Of a stretch of 64,000 nt of DNA, positions 11,337 to 22,148 are shown piece after piece (position 1 is the stretch's first letter; each line of letters starts with the position of its first letter). The stretch is taken from NCBI GenBank assembly GCA_964016985.1, contig OZ024828.1, positions 27,658,581-27,722,580 of the forward strand, read 5' to 3'. The notes beneath the pieces were generated by a model. It did not search any database. It was given only the letters and a program-made list of their open reading frames with translations, and was not told where the DNA came from. Origin of the DNA: Anodontia alba. Its lineage: Eukaryota > Mollusca > Bivalvia > Lucinida > Lucinidae. The translations under genes and the position numbers were made by a program.

Positions 11337-13221
11337 CAGTAATGTGAACTTTTCTAAATATGTGTTTTCAACGATGTTATTTATAGATGTTTATGAAACT
11401 GGTAAATTGGAGGAACATTAAGTAGTAAACAATACTTCCATAAGCATTACATGTCATTTCAATTCTCCATAATATATACGTTTTTGGATAGACAATCCAA
11501 AATAATTTAAACAACTTTTATGCTGGGTACAGTTGCTAGTACTAGACAGAGTGATAAGTGGGTCCCATATACCCCATGCTGGTGCCAGTCGATCAACCAG
11601 ATTTGATAATATAACGTTAAAAGCGTTTCCGCAAATACTTTGATGCAGAAATCAGTTACGCTCTAAAGCGGTCAGGACGGAACGAGGATGACATCCTATT
11701 GATTAAGCTCCAGGTTGGATAACGCCTAACTGCACGAACTACACAGAAAATCTTACACTGTTAGAATTCTATGTTTTTACATATATATTTATATTTACAA
11801 AATGATACATATAATGGCATAACATTCTCTATTCCCTTTACTTTGGCCTGGAAAACAATTATAATGTGACCGGAGATTATACTAGTTTATTATTTGATTA
11901 CTCTGGTTAATAAATCAGCTTGAGAGCAACCGACCAACTACTCGCCTGTATATGTTGCCCTCTGAGATAGTTTTCAGTGGGGGTTATTTATAGGCAAATA
12001 GTGCAAGATTTCATGAGACTCACGAGACATTCGAGGTATTTAAGATCGGACTCGTGAGTAGAAAAGTAGAAATGTACTATGGAGTAGAAAAGGTACCTTT
12101 TACGAGAACCTTACTTACGAAAAGACTAATTAAAATAGCCGGCTGTGTATCGTAACTATTTCTACATTTTGTTTGGAGACAAAGGAAAAAAATGGAAGAA
12201 AAAGCAGCATGATTTTACTTCCCACAGTATATTTGGTTGTTCTTAAGGTGTTTAAAAAAAGACCCATGCATGTACAGAAGCGAAGCGAAGATGAAGTATC
12301 TTTCGTGGGAATTAAGATTGAATAATAGAAGAACAATATATAATTAAAACGGAACAGCATGTTTTTTGTTTCACACAATATATTTGGTTATTCTCTAGAT
12401 GTTCACAAAATTTGAGGACCCAGGTTACTATAGAGCCTGAGAAACTTTTGGCGGAAATTTTGGACAAAAATGGACAAATAAATGCAAAAACAAGCCGGAG
12501 CATGTCAAGCCTCCTTTCCACAATTCAACCAGTCATACCCAACATTTGTACCAGATTCCAATATGCTAGGTGCAACAGTTCCAGAGGAATGTCGTCGGAA
12601 AAAAGGAAACAGGAGGACTGACAGACAGACACACACATTTCTGTAGTTTAAATATGTGCTTTTCAGTTGTATGAAAAGACTTTTTGACGGCTCGGAAGTG
12701 TCATACAAGAAAATCAACGCAATGGTAACTTCATTTAATATCTCTTATTGCAAATCGGTAAACCGGGTTCTTGGCATGGTTCGTCAAAAGTAGTCCGTCA
12801 GGTGCTTGACTGCATCAGCTTCGGCAAGTACAAGCTGTAATGATAATCGGCCTGTCCGTACAGCCGGTCACCCTCTGTGTATATTAATGAAAATTGCCAG
12901 AAACTTGGGCTTATCGTTTCGAGACTATGCGTCGTCACGAACAAGAATGTCAAATATATTTTGCGTTATCTGCCCCAAATATGTAGTACGTGGTTGTTGC
13001 CATAATTCGTGGGTTTAACACCTAAAACCGTATGGGATACATATACATGAAACATCACATATTAAATTTTCTCCTGTGTCATATATTTGTATGATCTGAT
13101 TGATAACAGTATATATTCTGTTCTGTTTTGTATAAGTTTGTACGATTTTTGTACCTTGTCGTTCAATGCTATTATAGGTATTCACGGGACTGGTTGTGTT
13201 CTGCAATTTTTCAGGCCTTTT
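11337..13221. other. No confident gene
   Basis: Several short open frames exist (12130-12717, 12806-13018) on both strands, none with recognisable domains. A-rich and T-rich runs dominate 12170-12400. The stretch 12180-12250 and 12340-12400 look like diverged duplicates (CAGCATGATTTTAC / CAGCATGTTTTTTG, each followed by CAxAxTATATTTGGTTxTTC), period about 150. Confidence 0.35.
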
Positions 13222-13369
13222 CAACGATTTTTCAGTTATTTTGGGTCGTCAATGCGTTGAACCTGTACATTCTTGCTCTCATGGAACATTCCTGCTCTCT
13301 GATTGCCAATGTCTGTCACCTGGCAACTCACTGTCCTCCTTCTACTCAATCAAGAGAACGTCTTGTATG
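13222..13369 (+). CDS. Possible cysteine-rich internal exon
   Basis: The acceptor candidate GCAATTTTTCAG or CGATTTTTCAG lies just upstream, and a GTATGAG donor candidate follows at about 13366. The open frame reads GRQCVEPVHSCSHGTFLL, then SDCQCLSPGNS and a later Cys, a spacing (C-x6-C-x9-C-x-C) loosely like EGF or EB modules. No partner exon was found nearby, and an alternative frame is also open. I cannot name a gene. Treat as a weak candidate only. Confidence 0.2.
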
Positions 13370-13391
13370 AGCTGGGTGTACTAATGATCTT

Positions 13392-13470
13392 ATAATCAGA
13401 GCGGGGTTCGAACCAGGATATTTCACTTGAAGGTTGACAGCACCAACCATTCGGCCACGATTATAAATGT
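13392..13470 (-). other. tRNA-like relic (pseudo-tRNA or SINE head)
   Basis: On the minus strand TGGCCGAATGGTTGG looks like a class II tRNA box A and GGTTCGAACCCC is a perfect box B. TTATAATC and GATTATAA could pair as an 8-bp closing stem. The T-stem pairing is poor and no anticodon arm is convincing, so a working tRNA is unlikely. It differs from the SINE head at 9466. Confidence 0.45.
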
Positions 13471-13577
13471 AACGATACAACAGCAAACATAGCATCTTAG
13501 AGATATACCGTGTATCATTTACTTAATCCAAATATTCGTTACAGCTTTGCGGAGTATTTCGTGATTTTTCCTGGATT

Positions 13578-13640
13578 TTATTTCTTTATTCTCCAAACAA
13601 ACATATGTTGTGGGTACCACAATATGTTTTTTTATGGAGA
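13578..13640. repeat. Small hairpin carrying part of the GTACTC core
   Basis: ATTCTCCAAACAAACATATG and GTTGTGGGTACCACAATATG form a short palindrome closed by TTTATGGAGAA. The outer half of the core (CATATGTTGTGGGTAC) is the same as in the elements at 34442 and 56340, with the middle deleted. Confidence 0.6.
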
Positions 13641-14145
13641 ACTAAAGAAATTATCCCAGAATTATCATTAAATACAGTAATTCCTCCATAACAACTCCTC
13701 TGATTTTTGTATATTTCATGTTCACGGTTAAATGTTGTGCATACACTGAGAGCGGCGCCCTACGGTTACCGACGGCCTTATCTGACGGACCATGCAGGAA
13801 GATTACTTACAAGTGTTGAGCTGTGAAACGAGTTAATTGCTAAGCGGATGAGTCGATAGTCTTTTATGGCTAAGCGCTTCAGCCAGTCACGCTTCTTCGG
13901 GACGTCTCTGCCACTTGAAGTGAGTATTTTAAATTTATCTCCGGTTACATTTTTCAGAGATGCATCAATATTTTACTTGATTCTGGTTGTTTGAACTTTT
14001 CTGTAAAAGCTTGTACGGTAACTCTTCCTAACTACATGCATATTTTACTTCCCAGGCTTCGCGTATCGTTAAATTGATCAGAAGACAGTCATTGTATTTG
14101 TGTATATGTAGGACTGAGATCAATGACCGGTCCCACATCGATGGC

Positions 14146-14253
14146 CAATTGTCATATCCATGGCTAACATTCTACTTAAAACTATATCAGACCGTTATCG
14201 GCACGACAAACTTTCCTGTCGGACCGATAACTGTCTGGTATGGATTCAGTAGG
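14146..14253. mobile_element. Diverged family C palindrome
   Basis: CAGACCGTTATCGGCACGAC and GTCGGACCGATAACTGTCTG are the C core in diverged form. The outer ends are no longer recognisable. Confidence 0.55.
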
Positions 14254-14469
14254 TCCATAGGCTGTTTGCATGACGTGCGCTCTAGCGCCAGCATCATGAC
14301 GCTCTGAATTGTCTCATATATTGTCGACTTATCTGCCTTTGGTAAGAGGCAGCTGGTTGCATGTTCTGGCTGTGGATACCCCACTTCGTTCGTTTTCCCT
14401 CTCGGTATCGAAGATAGACGGCGATCTGTGATTTGGCACTTCCTGAATTTCTTCCGTAGTTTTTACATA

Positions 14470-15137
14470 CCGTAGTCGACCTAATTACCACACTGAAAGT
14501 TTTTTTTCAACATTACTGGGAAAACTTGTGATAAAATATGTTTCTACCTACTAAGGGTATACTTTAAAACTATCAGCAAAGGACTTATTTGGATGATGTT
14601 TATGCGATCTTTTTTTTTTTGCTTTTTCTTTATAAGATATGAGCTTAACTATACCTAATTTACTGCCACAGATGCCTTTCTGTTATTTAAACTTCATCAG
14701 TGCGGTCAAATCCCAAAAGTTTGGAAATGAAACGTATGATGCCATGTCTTGGCAAGCAGCAAGACATACTTGAAAGCAAAATAAGCCTAAAATGTGGCTC
14801 CAGAACCCGCTTAGATACATGTTATTTTGACAAGTCAGTCTTAGTTTTAGAAAATATTTGAATTTGTACTATAACAAAGATTTAGGTATAAAAATAGTTG
14901 TTTAATTTAGTATTTAAATACTGACGTTAACACCGCAGTATCAACCTCAGCACTGAGGAACTGATACTGAGCTGATGATATATTTGTGTGTACTCATTTA
15001 AAATTTCATCGACCACTCGATGCATATCAAATGGGTAACCACAACTTATGCCTTTCTAGACAAAAAGTAAACTGGCTGTACATAATTACTTGATTGTGCA
15101 CTTCTAGGGGTATGTGCGGCAATTAGGTCGAATACGG
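14470..15137. mobile_element. TA-flanked TIR element family I, copy 1
   Basis: The left end CCGTAGTCGACCTAATTACC and the right end AATTAGGTCGAATACGG are inverted, each bounded by TA. Shared internal stretches (TACCTACTAAGG, GGGGTATGTGCGG, ACTGGCTGTA) tie it to copy 2 at 34340. This copy has about 385 extra bases in its centre, and only the right arm of the central stem (GGTAACCACAACTTATGCC) is still visible. There is no transposase ORF. Confidence 0.75.
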
Positions 15138-15191
15138 TATGCATTAAAGCTAACGGTACGTCATTTTGATATGAACGCAGGTTCTTAAAAT

Positions 15192-15262
15192 ACAGTTGAT
15201 TCTCGTTATCTCGACCTCACTTATCTGGAATAAGGATAGAAACAGAGGTATTTGTCGATCTG
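15192..15262. mobile_element. Family H end fragment
   Basis: CAGTTGATTCTCGTTATCTC is the H terminal sequence. The following bases diverge and no matching right end is found. Confidence 0.6.
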
Positions 15263-15919
15263 GGACATTTGTGCTAAATATGCCCTCTTGCAGCCGCCAT
15301 GAGAGAGACGTCTTACCGTTATTTCCGAATGTTGCTTAGCTTGCACGATAAATTTTGTTCTTTCGTTAAGATGTAAAAAAAAAACTCTTTTATTTCTTTG
15401 CCTCGGGAGACTGTGCTTTCTAACTTTGCCATTGCATGGGTAGCAGTATTTATATTTTCACCACCATAAGTATGCTATACTGCACGAAAATTGTTCCAAC
15501 TGACTGCTCGAGCATCTACCTTTAACCGATAAAAACATAGCTATCTTAAATTGACCATTCCTTCGAACGGGAAAGCTCCATTATATATTTAAAGGGATGG
15601 TACATATTGTACATTGAAACTGGCATAATCGTTTATGTTGTTGCAAATTGATAACTTCATAGCAAACAGGACATGAACCTGGTCAGACGCCGCATAATTC
15701 ATGGTATATGATCCAGATCTTCACCGTATGGAAAGATCCGTTTTGAGATGCTAAAAATATTAGGTTAACCAAATAAATAAATAATTAATCGTTCACCATC
15801 CCTTGTTCTGTCTTTCCGTACGTCAACAAATCTTGTAGCCAATCATATTTCAGGAATCGGAATTGTCATTAATATGACGTCGTCTAATGCTACCATAAAT
15901 GATGGCTTCCTGTTAGTCC
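15263..15919. other. No gene or repeat recognised
   Basis: Ordinary A+T-rich sequence on inspection of both strands. Confidence 0.35.
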
Positions 15920-15923
15920 TTAA

Positions 15924-16122
15924 CGCTTAGCCTGCTGGGTAATAATCATCAGACAGCATTTTGAAATGTTTTTATTATTTTTTCTTTGAAAATAGGCTTT
16001 GGCATTTCATGCAAATGGTCTCCTCAGGAGGAAGTTTGCAAGAAATGACAAATCCTATTTTCTGGAAAAAATAAGAAAAAATATCACCAGTTTGTTGAAT
16101 CAGTCCAGAGAATGGTTAGAGG
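15924..16122. mobile_element. TTAA-flanked element family F, copy 1
   Basis: TTAA at 15920 and 16123 bound the element. CGCTTAGCCTGCTGGGTAA on the left corresponds to the outer end of the right side of other copies (GTGCTAAGCGTTAA). The centre is a hairpin, GGCATTTCATGCAAATGGTC against GTTTGCAAGAAATGACAAATC, followed by TTCTGGAAAAAATAAGAAAA. Confidence 0.75.
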
Positions 16123-16312
16123 TTAAGCAGATTGCATGTTGGATGCACTGCCATAGGCATCGGGTTAGTGAGCACTAATTGTCATTATTTACTATCTGAG
16201 CACTCATTAATTGTGCTCCTTGACGGCTACTAAACATCCTACCTAATTCCTGCTTCCCTATCACTCTTTTAAAACACTTCCTTTACGACATTGAAGCCAC
16301 AACATCAGAAGA

Positions 16313-16536
16313 CGTACCTTCGTATATATGCTCCCAGCGAAGATTACGATCAGCCTGCGCATTCGCGCAGTCTGATCAGAATCTTCACTGGACGCATTTT
16401 CATTAGCCAAGGATGCAGTGTTTCTTCATGCGGATAACAAAGACGCTGATAAGACTGCGTTGATGCGCAGGCTGACTTGAGTCTTCGTTGGGCCCGTATG
16501 TCAGACGGTACGTTGCGGCTCATTTCATAATGCAAA
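16313..16536. repeat. Double-hairpin repeat family D, copy 3
   Basis: CCCAGCGAAGATTACGATCA pairs with TGATCAGAATCTTCACTGG, and GATAAGACTGCGTTGATGCG is followed by CAGGCTGACTTGAGTCTTCG. The spacer holds TAGCCAAGGATGCAGTGTTT. The right edge is TACGTTGCGGCTCATTT. Confidence 0.85.
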
Positions 16537-17335
16537 CGCACGCGTTTCCTTGTTTACATAGTTATGTAATCATTTAATGGATCTTACATTTTACGGAGCC
16601 TTGAAGCGTACACAATACTTTAGAACCAGTTTGCAGACCAATCACTTACCTGGTACGTTGGGGTCACGAACGATGACGTGTAACGTAGAGACAGAATAGT
16701 TTGCATAGTACGCTTAGTAAGGTGTACTTCGTATTTAATTGTCGTGAATGAAACCATGCAGCATAGATTCAAAGTAAAATAATGCGCAAGTACCCTCACT
16801 TAGGTCAATCACTTATTTGACATATAATGGTCGCGAATGATACCATGTAGTAATAGACTCGGAACAGTTTGCAAGTACACTGAATCAGGTCAATTTATCA
16901 TATAGTGAAGAAACAGAACAGTTTGCATGTATACTCAGTCAGGTAAATCACTTACTTGGCATTTCATGGTCGCAAGTGATACCATATAGCACAGACTCAG
17001 AATAGCTTGCAAGTACACCCAGCCATGTAAATCACTTGCTTGGCTTTTCATGAGTGCGAATGATACAATGTAGCATATATACAGAATAGTTTGAAAGTAC
17101 ACGCAGTCAGACTAACTTGGCATTTCGTGGTCGAGAACGTTAACATTGATAGGTAGACTCAGAATAGCTTGCAAGTACACACAGACAAGTAAATCACTTA
17201 CTTGGCATTTCGTGGTCGCAAATGATACCATACAGCGTATACGCAGAATAGTTTGCAGGTTTGCAGGTACATGCAGTCAAGAAAATCATATACTTGGCAT
17301 TTCGTGGTTTCGAATGATACCATATAGCGAAAAGA

Positions 17336-17625
17336 TTGATTGTGTTGGGGTTTAACGACACGCCAACCCTTGTGGGTCATTTTGTGTCGTCTCCCAGAGA
17401 AAGGGAGAAAAGAGATAGAAGAGATAGTAGAGGAGATTTATGAGAGGGACAGGGAAGAAAGAAGAAAAGGAATGAAAGTAAAGAAACAGAAGAAATAAAA
17501 GCATTCCCCCTCTACCCCAACCTGCCACAAGGATAGCAAGCCTTGCCCAACTGCAAGCCAAGATCAGTTGGACGCCCCGGTGACGTAAGCTACACACGAC
17601 ACCTTCACACCACCCGACCACCCCC
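17336..17625. mobile_element. SINE-like retroposon inside the satellite
   Basis: A block of 290 bp that is not satellite is bounded by a perfect 12-bp duplication ATAGCGAAAAGA (17324-17335 and 17626-17637), which is itself satellite sequence, so the empty site is known. The block starts TTGATTGTGTTGGGGTTTAACG and has a purine-rich middle. A related start (GTTTGAGTTGGGGTTTAACG) occurs at 22165. The long target duplication indicates target-primed reverse transcription. No clear polymerase III boxes were found. Confidence 0.8.
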
Positions 17626-17864
17626 ATAGCGAAAAGACAAAATAGTTTGGTTACCTCTGGCGGTCAGGTAAATCACTTATGTGACATTCCAGGGTAGCAA
17701 AAGATACCTTATAGCAAAGACCGCAAAATAGTTTGCAAGTATTTGCAGTCAAGTAAATCACTTATTTGGCATTTTCTGGCCGAGAAAATACGACATAGCG
17801 TAGACTCAGAACAGTTTGCAATTACATCAGGTATATCACTTACTTGGCATTTAAAGCCGACGCA

Positions 17865-18770
17865 TCTCCTAGTTTCGGAATATTTCAATTTAAAGATATT
17901 GTTGTGATGACAATAATGCAGAAAACCGCATGAAAACAATTCCTGCTGGTTCAAAAGTCAAAAGCATTTAAAGTCGTAGTAACTTATATTACTATTAGTA
18001 GTTTAGTAAAAGTGCCATCCCATAATGCACTAGTCTATGATGTCACTGGTTCTTTTTAAATTTTACTTTAAAATTTAATCCCCATAATACTATTCCAGAC
18101 TTAAAAAAAATAGTAAATATTCTATTTCTGTTATATATTTACTTTTTTTTTATATTTCACGCTATCTTTGTTTTAAAATGATTTAAACTGATTTAATTAA
18201 ATTATGAAATATTTTTTTAGAAAATATTAAAACAGCAAAATAGACCTCACTGTGTTGGAATAAAACTTACCAAGAACAAATAAATTGTTACAAATTACCT
18301 TTTGAGTGATTATAATAAAACAACGCCTACAAAATAGCATCAGAAAATGGATCTTTTATTGATTTTAAAACTTTATTTAAATGAATGTTTTAAGTTTATT
18401 TTGCATTTAAAAACCAAATTGATTTTTAAAAGGTGTAAGCTCGTATGTACTGCAACCCTGTATGTAAATATGAAGATAATTGGTTTAGGTGTATGTACAT
18501 TCTCAGAATAATTTGAAAGTAAAGATTTTATAACAGTCTAAAATTATTCATTGGAACCAATGATGTCACTGGTTCCTGATAAATATTAATGTGATGCAAA
18601 TGCAAATGAGCAAGAATCACAAATTGCAATAACTTTGCAAGTATTTGGAATATTTCGATGCGGTTTTTACTTCTGGACTCAGCAGACAGTTTAGCATATA
18701 CATAACCACATTAAAATTAAGGGATATGCTGATTTTATACTTTCAAATGATACATATAGGCTTAGCTTAG
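17865..18770. other. A+T-rich block splitting the satellite
   Basis: Very A+T-rich, no satellite units, no ORF of note. It could be an inserted element without visible ends or a degenerated part of the array. Confidence 0.45.
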
Positions 18771-19441
18771 TTTGCAGGTGCCTACGAATTATTCTGAGTT
18801 TACACTATATGGTATCATTCGCGACCACGAAATACACTATACCAGTAAATTGATTCACCTAGGTGCAAGTACGTATATTCGGGTAAATCAGTAAATGGCA
18901 TTCAAGCGCTTACTTGGCATTTCCTAGTCGCGAATGACACCATGCAGCGTAGACACTGAATAATTTGCAAGTACGGAGATCTTTCTTGGCAATTGAGTGC
19001 GAATGATATCATATAGCGAAGGCTTAGAAAAGTTTGCAGGTACACGCATCCAAGTAAATCACTTACTTATTTCGAGGTCGCAAATGATACCATTATGCAT
19101 AGAGTCAGAATAGTTTGCAGGTATACGCAGCCAGGTAAAATTACTTACTTGGCATTTCGTGGACACGAATGATAACATCCAACGGCAGACTCAGAATAAT
19201 TTGCACTCAGCCAGGTAAGTCAGTTACTTGGCATTTCGTGGTCGCGAATGATAACATATAACTGTTAACTCAGAATAATTTGCACGCAGCCAGGTACATC
19301 AATTTACTGGTGCATTGTATTTCGTGGTCCCGAATGATACCATATAGTGTAAACTCAGAATATTTTGCAAGTGCGCTCAGTCAGAGAAATAACTTTCATG
19401 GAATTTCAGGTTGCGAAAGATATCACGGAGCATAGTATCAG

Positions 19442-19668
19442 GGCCAAGTAGTTCAAAGCATCGTTAAATTAACGAGCTCGTTAGTGGTCAAAATGTTAAC
19501 TGTTCTAGTAAATCTGTATCTAATTCGCAGGTATTTTTTTGCTGAAAAAATGTGAGTAGCTTTTGCATTTTTTTTTCAGCAGAAATGTTAGCGTATATGC
19601 CATATTTAATGATCAAAGTTTTAACGATACCTTAACTAACGACATCGTTAATTTTGAACAACTGGGCC
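19442..19668 (-). mobile_element. TIR element family B, copy 2, in satellite
   Basis: Starts GGCCAAGTAGTTCAAAGC and ends GAACAACTGGGCC. It splits the satellite phrase AGTATCAG-AATAATTTGC, so the 3-bp duplication CAG at 19439-19441 and 19669-19671 can be read directly. The central hairpin is GTGAGTAGCTTTTGC with a short T-rich loop. Confidence 0.9.
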
Positions 19669-19884
19669 CAGAATAATTTGCAAGCACTCGCAGCCAGGTG
19701 GAGCACTTAATATGTGACATCTAGTGTCACGAAAATACCATGTAGCAAAGATGTAAACTTGTCTGCAAGTACGCACATTCGGGTTAATCACTAAATGGCA
19801 TTTAATGTCAGCGAAAGTAACTGTACAGCACGCTCTCAGAACAGTTTGCAAGTGCATGCAATCAAGTCAGGTATTCGCTGTTTA

Positions 19885-20083
19885 CCTTCACCCCAACGTC
19901 TTGACGTTGAAGCGACCTTGTTTCAATGTTGTGTGTCTGCTGGGACATTATATTGTACGGATATATTTTGAACACATACCAACGGGCACACACACAGCGT
20001 TAAAACAACATCGGAACAACGTCATGACGTTGCATCAACGTTGAAACGACGTTGTTTCAACGTTGTGTGTCCACTGGGATAGA
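19885..20083. mobile_element. ACGTTG-rich palindrome family O, copy 1
   Basis: Built of repeated AACGTTG and CAACGTC motifs: CTTGTTTCAATGTTGTGTGT, then CTGCTGGG, and later GTTGAAACGACGTTGTTTCA and CCACTGGG. The typical outer end is CCAGCAGGCACACAACGTTG. Other copies are at 20578, 29030 and 41936. Confidence 0.75.
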
Positions 20084-20577
20084 GCAATCAAAGGATTGTC
20101 TAATTAAAAAGAGTAGATGCGCAGAGATGCAATGCTTGGCTTCATGGGTCTAATACGTCACAATATACTTCCGTATTCAGCCGAAATAGTCTTTTGTGAG
20201 AATCGTATGTATTTGTCAGTATCTTTAACAAACAGTTCCAAGAACACCGACGTAATGTGTCTTATTGACTGATGTATGATAAAAGACAATCTGGTGACGG
20301 AAATCAATGAGACTAATTACACATGAAGCATGCGCTGAAACATGTCTACAAAATGGATACAACTAAAGACAGTATATTATTTTACAGGCTGTATAGTAGC
20401 ACTTTGTTGTTCTGGTTTCATTGTTAATGGCTGTTACATGTAACAAACAACCAGGAAAGAGTGGCTAAATGCGCTAATAGACATGTAATGATTATGGCAT
20501 TTAACTAATAGTGTAATAATATAAACTGTGTTATAAAAACGTTTAACTACTATCTAGTAGGCACAAAGCATCATATC

Positions 20578-20633
20578 AACGTCGCTACAACGTCATAACA
20601 ATGTTGTTTAAACGTTGTATGCTCGCTCGGTAA
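20578..20633. mobile_element. Family O fragment
   Basis: CAACGTCGCTACAACGTCAT and GTTTAAACGTTGTATGCTCG match the O pattern with a decayed end GCTCGGT. Confidence 0.6.
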
Positions 20634-20706
20634 ACATTTAAGCAAGGCATAAGGTACGATTATATCGTTAATGACTATTTACTATCAGCCAGTTACAAGC
20701 AATAAG

Positions 20707-20784
20707 TTAAGAGTGTCATACAGCGAAAGTAGTTAATGGCCGTTATTAAGAGTGTCATACAGCGAAAGCAGTTAATGACCATTA
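20707..20784. repeat. 39-bp direct duplication
   Basis: TTAAGAGTGTCATACAGCGA followed by AAGYAGTTAATGRCC occurs twice in tandem. Confidence 0.9.
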
Positions 20785-21235
20785 AAAATTTTTAAGCAAT
20801 AAAGTGTTGCATAAACCACATATACATTTTATGACAGTTAACTGTCTGCTAAAAAATGTATGTTCTCCGATTAATTTTGCGATATCTTTTTAATTTTTTA
20901 TTTTAGCGAAATATGTTCAGCGACCAATTTGTAGCGGGCGACCTCCGCAAACTTCTACAAAAGGATACTGCTTTTCACAAGTACTGCTCCGATTTGATAA
21001 GCATTTCCCATTTTGCAACATTCGTCAAGAAACATTATCTCAAAAAGATCCGCATTTACATGTTACGTTGCATTGTTTGACTGGGACTAGCTTTGTTCAA
21101 TCAAGCAGATAAATAAAATTGCGTACAGCCTGTTACCTGTATAAGCGTTAGATTTTATTTATTTACGAGTATTTATTTATTTAAGTCAGGCGATTAGGAA
21201 ATGTGCTTTCTAGACATATGCTAACAACAAAAATC

Positions 21236-21473
21236 CTGGGCCCAGTTGTTCAAAACTAACGATGTCGTTCGTTAATGTATCGTTAAAACTTTGGTCGTTA
21301 AATATGGCATATAGACTAATATGTTTGGTAAAAAATGTGAGTAGCGTTTGCATTTGCAAAAACTACTCACATTTTTTCAGCAAAAATACATGTGAATTAG
21401 ATATTGTACTTACTAGAACAGTTAACATTTTGACCACTAACGAGCTCGTTAAGCTAACGATGCTTTGAACAAC
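21236..21473 (+). mobile_element. TIR element family B, copy 3
   Basis: Left end CTGGGCCCAGTTGTTCAAAA, central AAAATGTGAGTAGCGTTTGC / GCAAAAACTACTCACATTTT, right end GATGCTTTGAACAACAG; the final GGGCCC is lost. Confidence 0.9.
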
Positions 21474-21580
21474 AGCGAAGCCGTACAATCTGTTAAGAGA
21501 CTTTGCCATGATCGTCGATACATCCTGCATTACTCAATGATCCCGTCAGCGGGCAGTAAAGTCCTTGATCATACTGATCA

Positions 21581-22148
21581 GGCCCCGAGGTTATATAGTC
21601 AACTCTCGTTATCTCGAATTCCAAGGGACTCTCTGAAATACTTCGAGATATCCGTACCTCGACATATCAGATTTGCAGAATTGAGGAAATAATGATTCGA
21701 TTAACCACATTTAACAAATATATATATGTAATTGGACTCTTGAAGTTAGATATATATTGAAACTATTGTGGAAAAGAGGAGAAATTGCTCTCCTTAGGAG
21801 CAATTTCGAGCAATTTCTCCTCTTTTCCACAATATTTTTACCTGTTGTTAGATTTTCGTGTTTAGGCAGGGACCAGATTTTCACTTCGAGATAAGCGGTT
21901 ATTCGGGTTAAGCGAGGTCGAGATAGCGAGAGTCAACTGTATAACTTTTTTCACGCTCAACTCAGCTGAGCATGAAATTTTCTTTGCTAATAAATTTGAA
22001 AATGCTACTAATAACAAACAAATTTTCACGCTCAGCTATATTTAACAAGAAAGAATTTCTAATTGTTAGTAATTTGAGATTTATTAGCAGGACAAATTTT
22101 ATGCTCAGCTGCACTGAGCATGAAAAAAAGTTTTATAACCACGAAGCC
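21581..22148. mobile_element. TIR element family P, copy 1, interrupted by an H element
   Basis: Left end GGCCCCGAGGTTATA, right end AGTTTTATAACCACGAAGCC. Inner arms: CACGCTCAACTCAGCTGAGC against GCTCAGCTGCACTGAGCATG. An H element (21596-21939) sits at the TA of GGTTATA. The uninterrupted relative at 56464 shows the original sequence. Confidence 0.85.
21596..21939. mobile_element. pogo/Tigger-like element family H, copy 1
   Basis: Ends TAGTCAACTCTCGTTATCTC and GAGATAGCGAGAGTCAACTG are inverted and flanked by TA (21594-21595, 21940-21941). The middle is a hairpin: TGGAAAAGAGGAGAAATTGC / GCAATTTCTCCTCTTTTCCA. The end CAGTYGACTCTCG and TA target fit the pogo/Tigger branch of Tc1/mariner. It has no ORF and is non-autonomous. 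Confidence 0.85.

Larger units (their letters stand above)
16640..19870. repeat. Satellite, units of about 85-95 bp
   Basis: Consensus pieces repeat many times: CACTTACTTGGCATTTCGTG, GTCGCGAATGATACCATATA, GCGTAGACTCAGAATAGTTT and GCAAGTACACGCAGTCAGGT. Units are clear at 16640-17335, 17640-17860, 18780-19440 and 19672-19870. Gaps are a retroposon (17336-17625), an A+T-rich non-satellite block (about 17865-18770) and a B element (19442-19668). One unit near 18793-18868 is inverted. No coding sense in any frame. Confidence 0.9.

Noticed and set aside
13392..13470. Functional tRNA gene
   Set aside because: Boxes A and B and a closing stem are present, but the T-stem and anticodon arm do not pair well.
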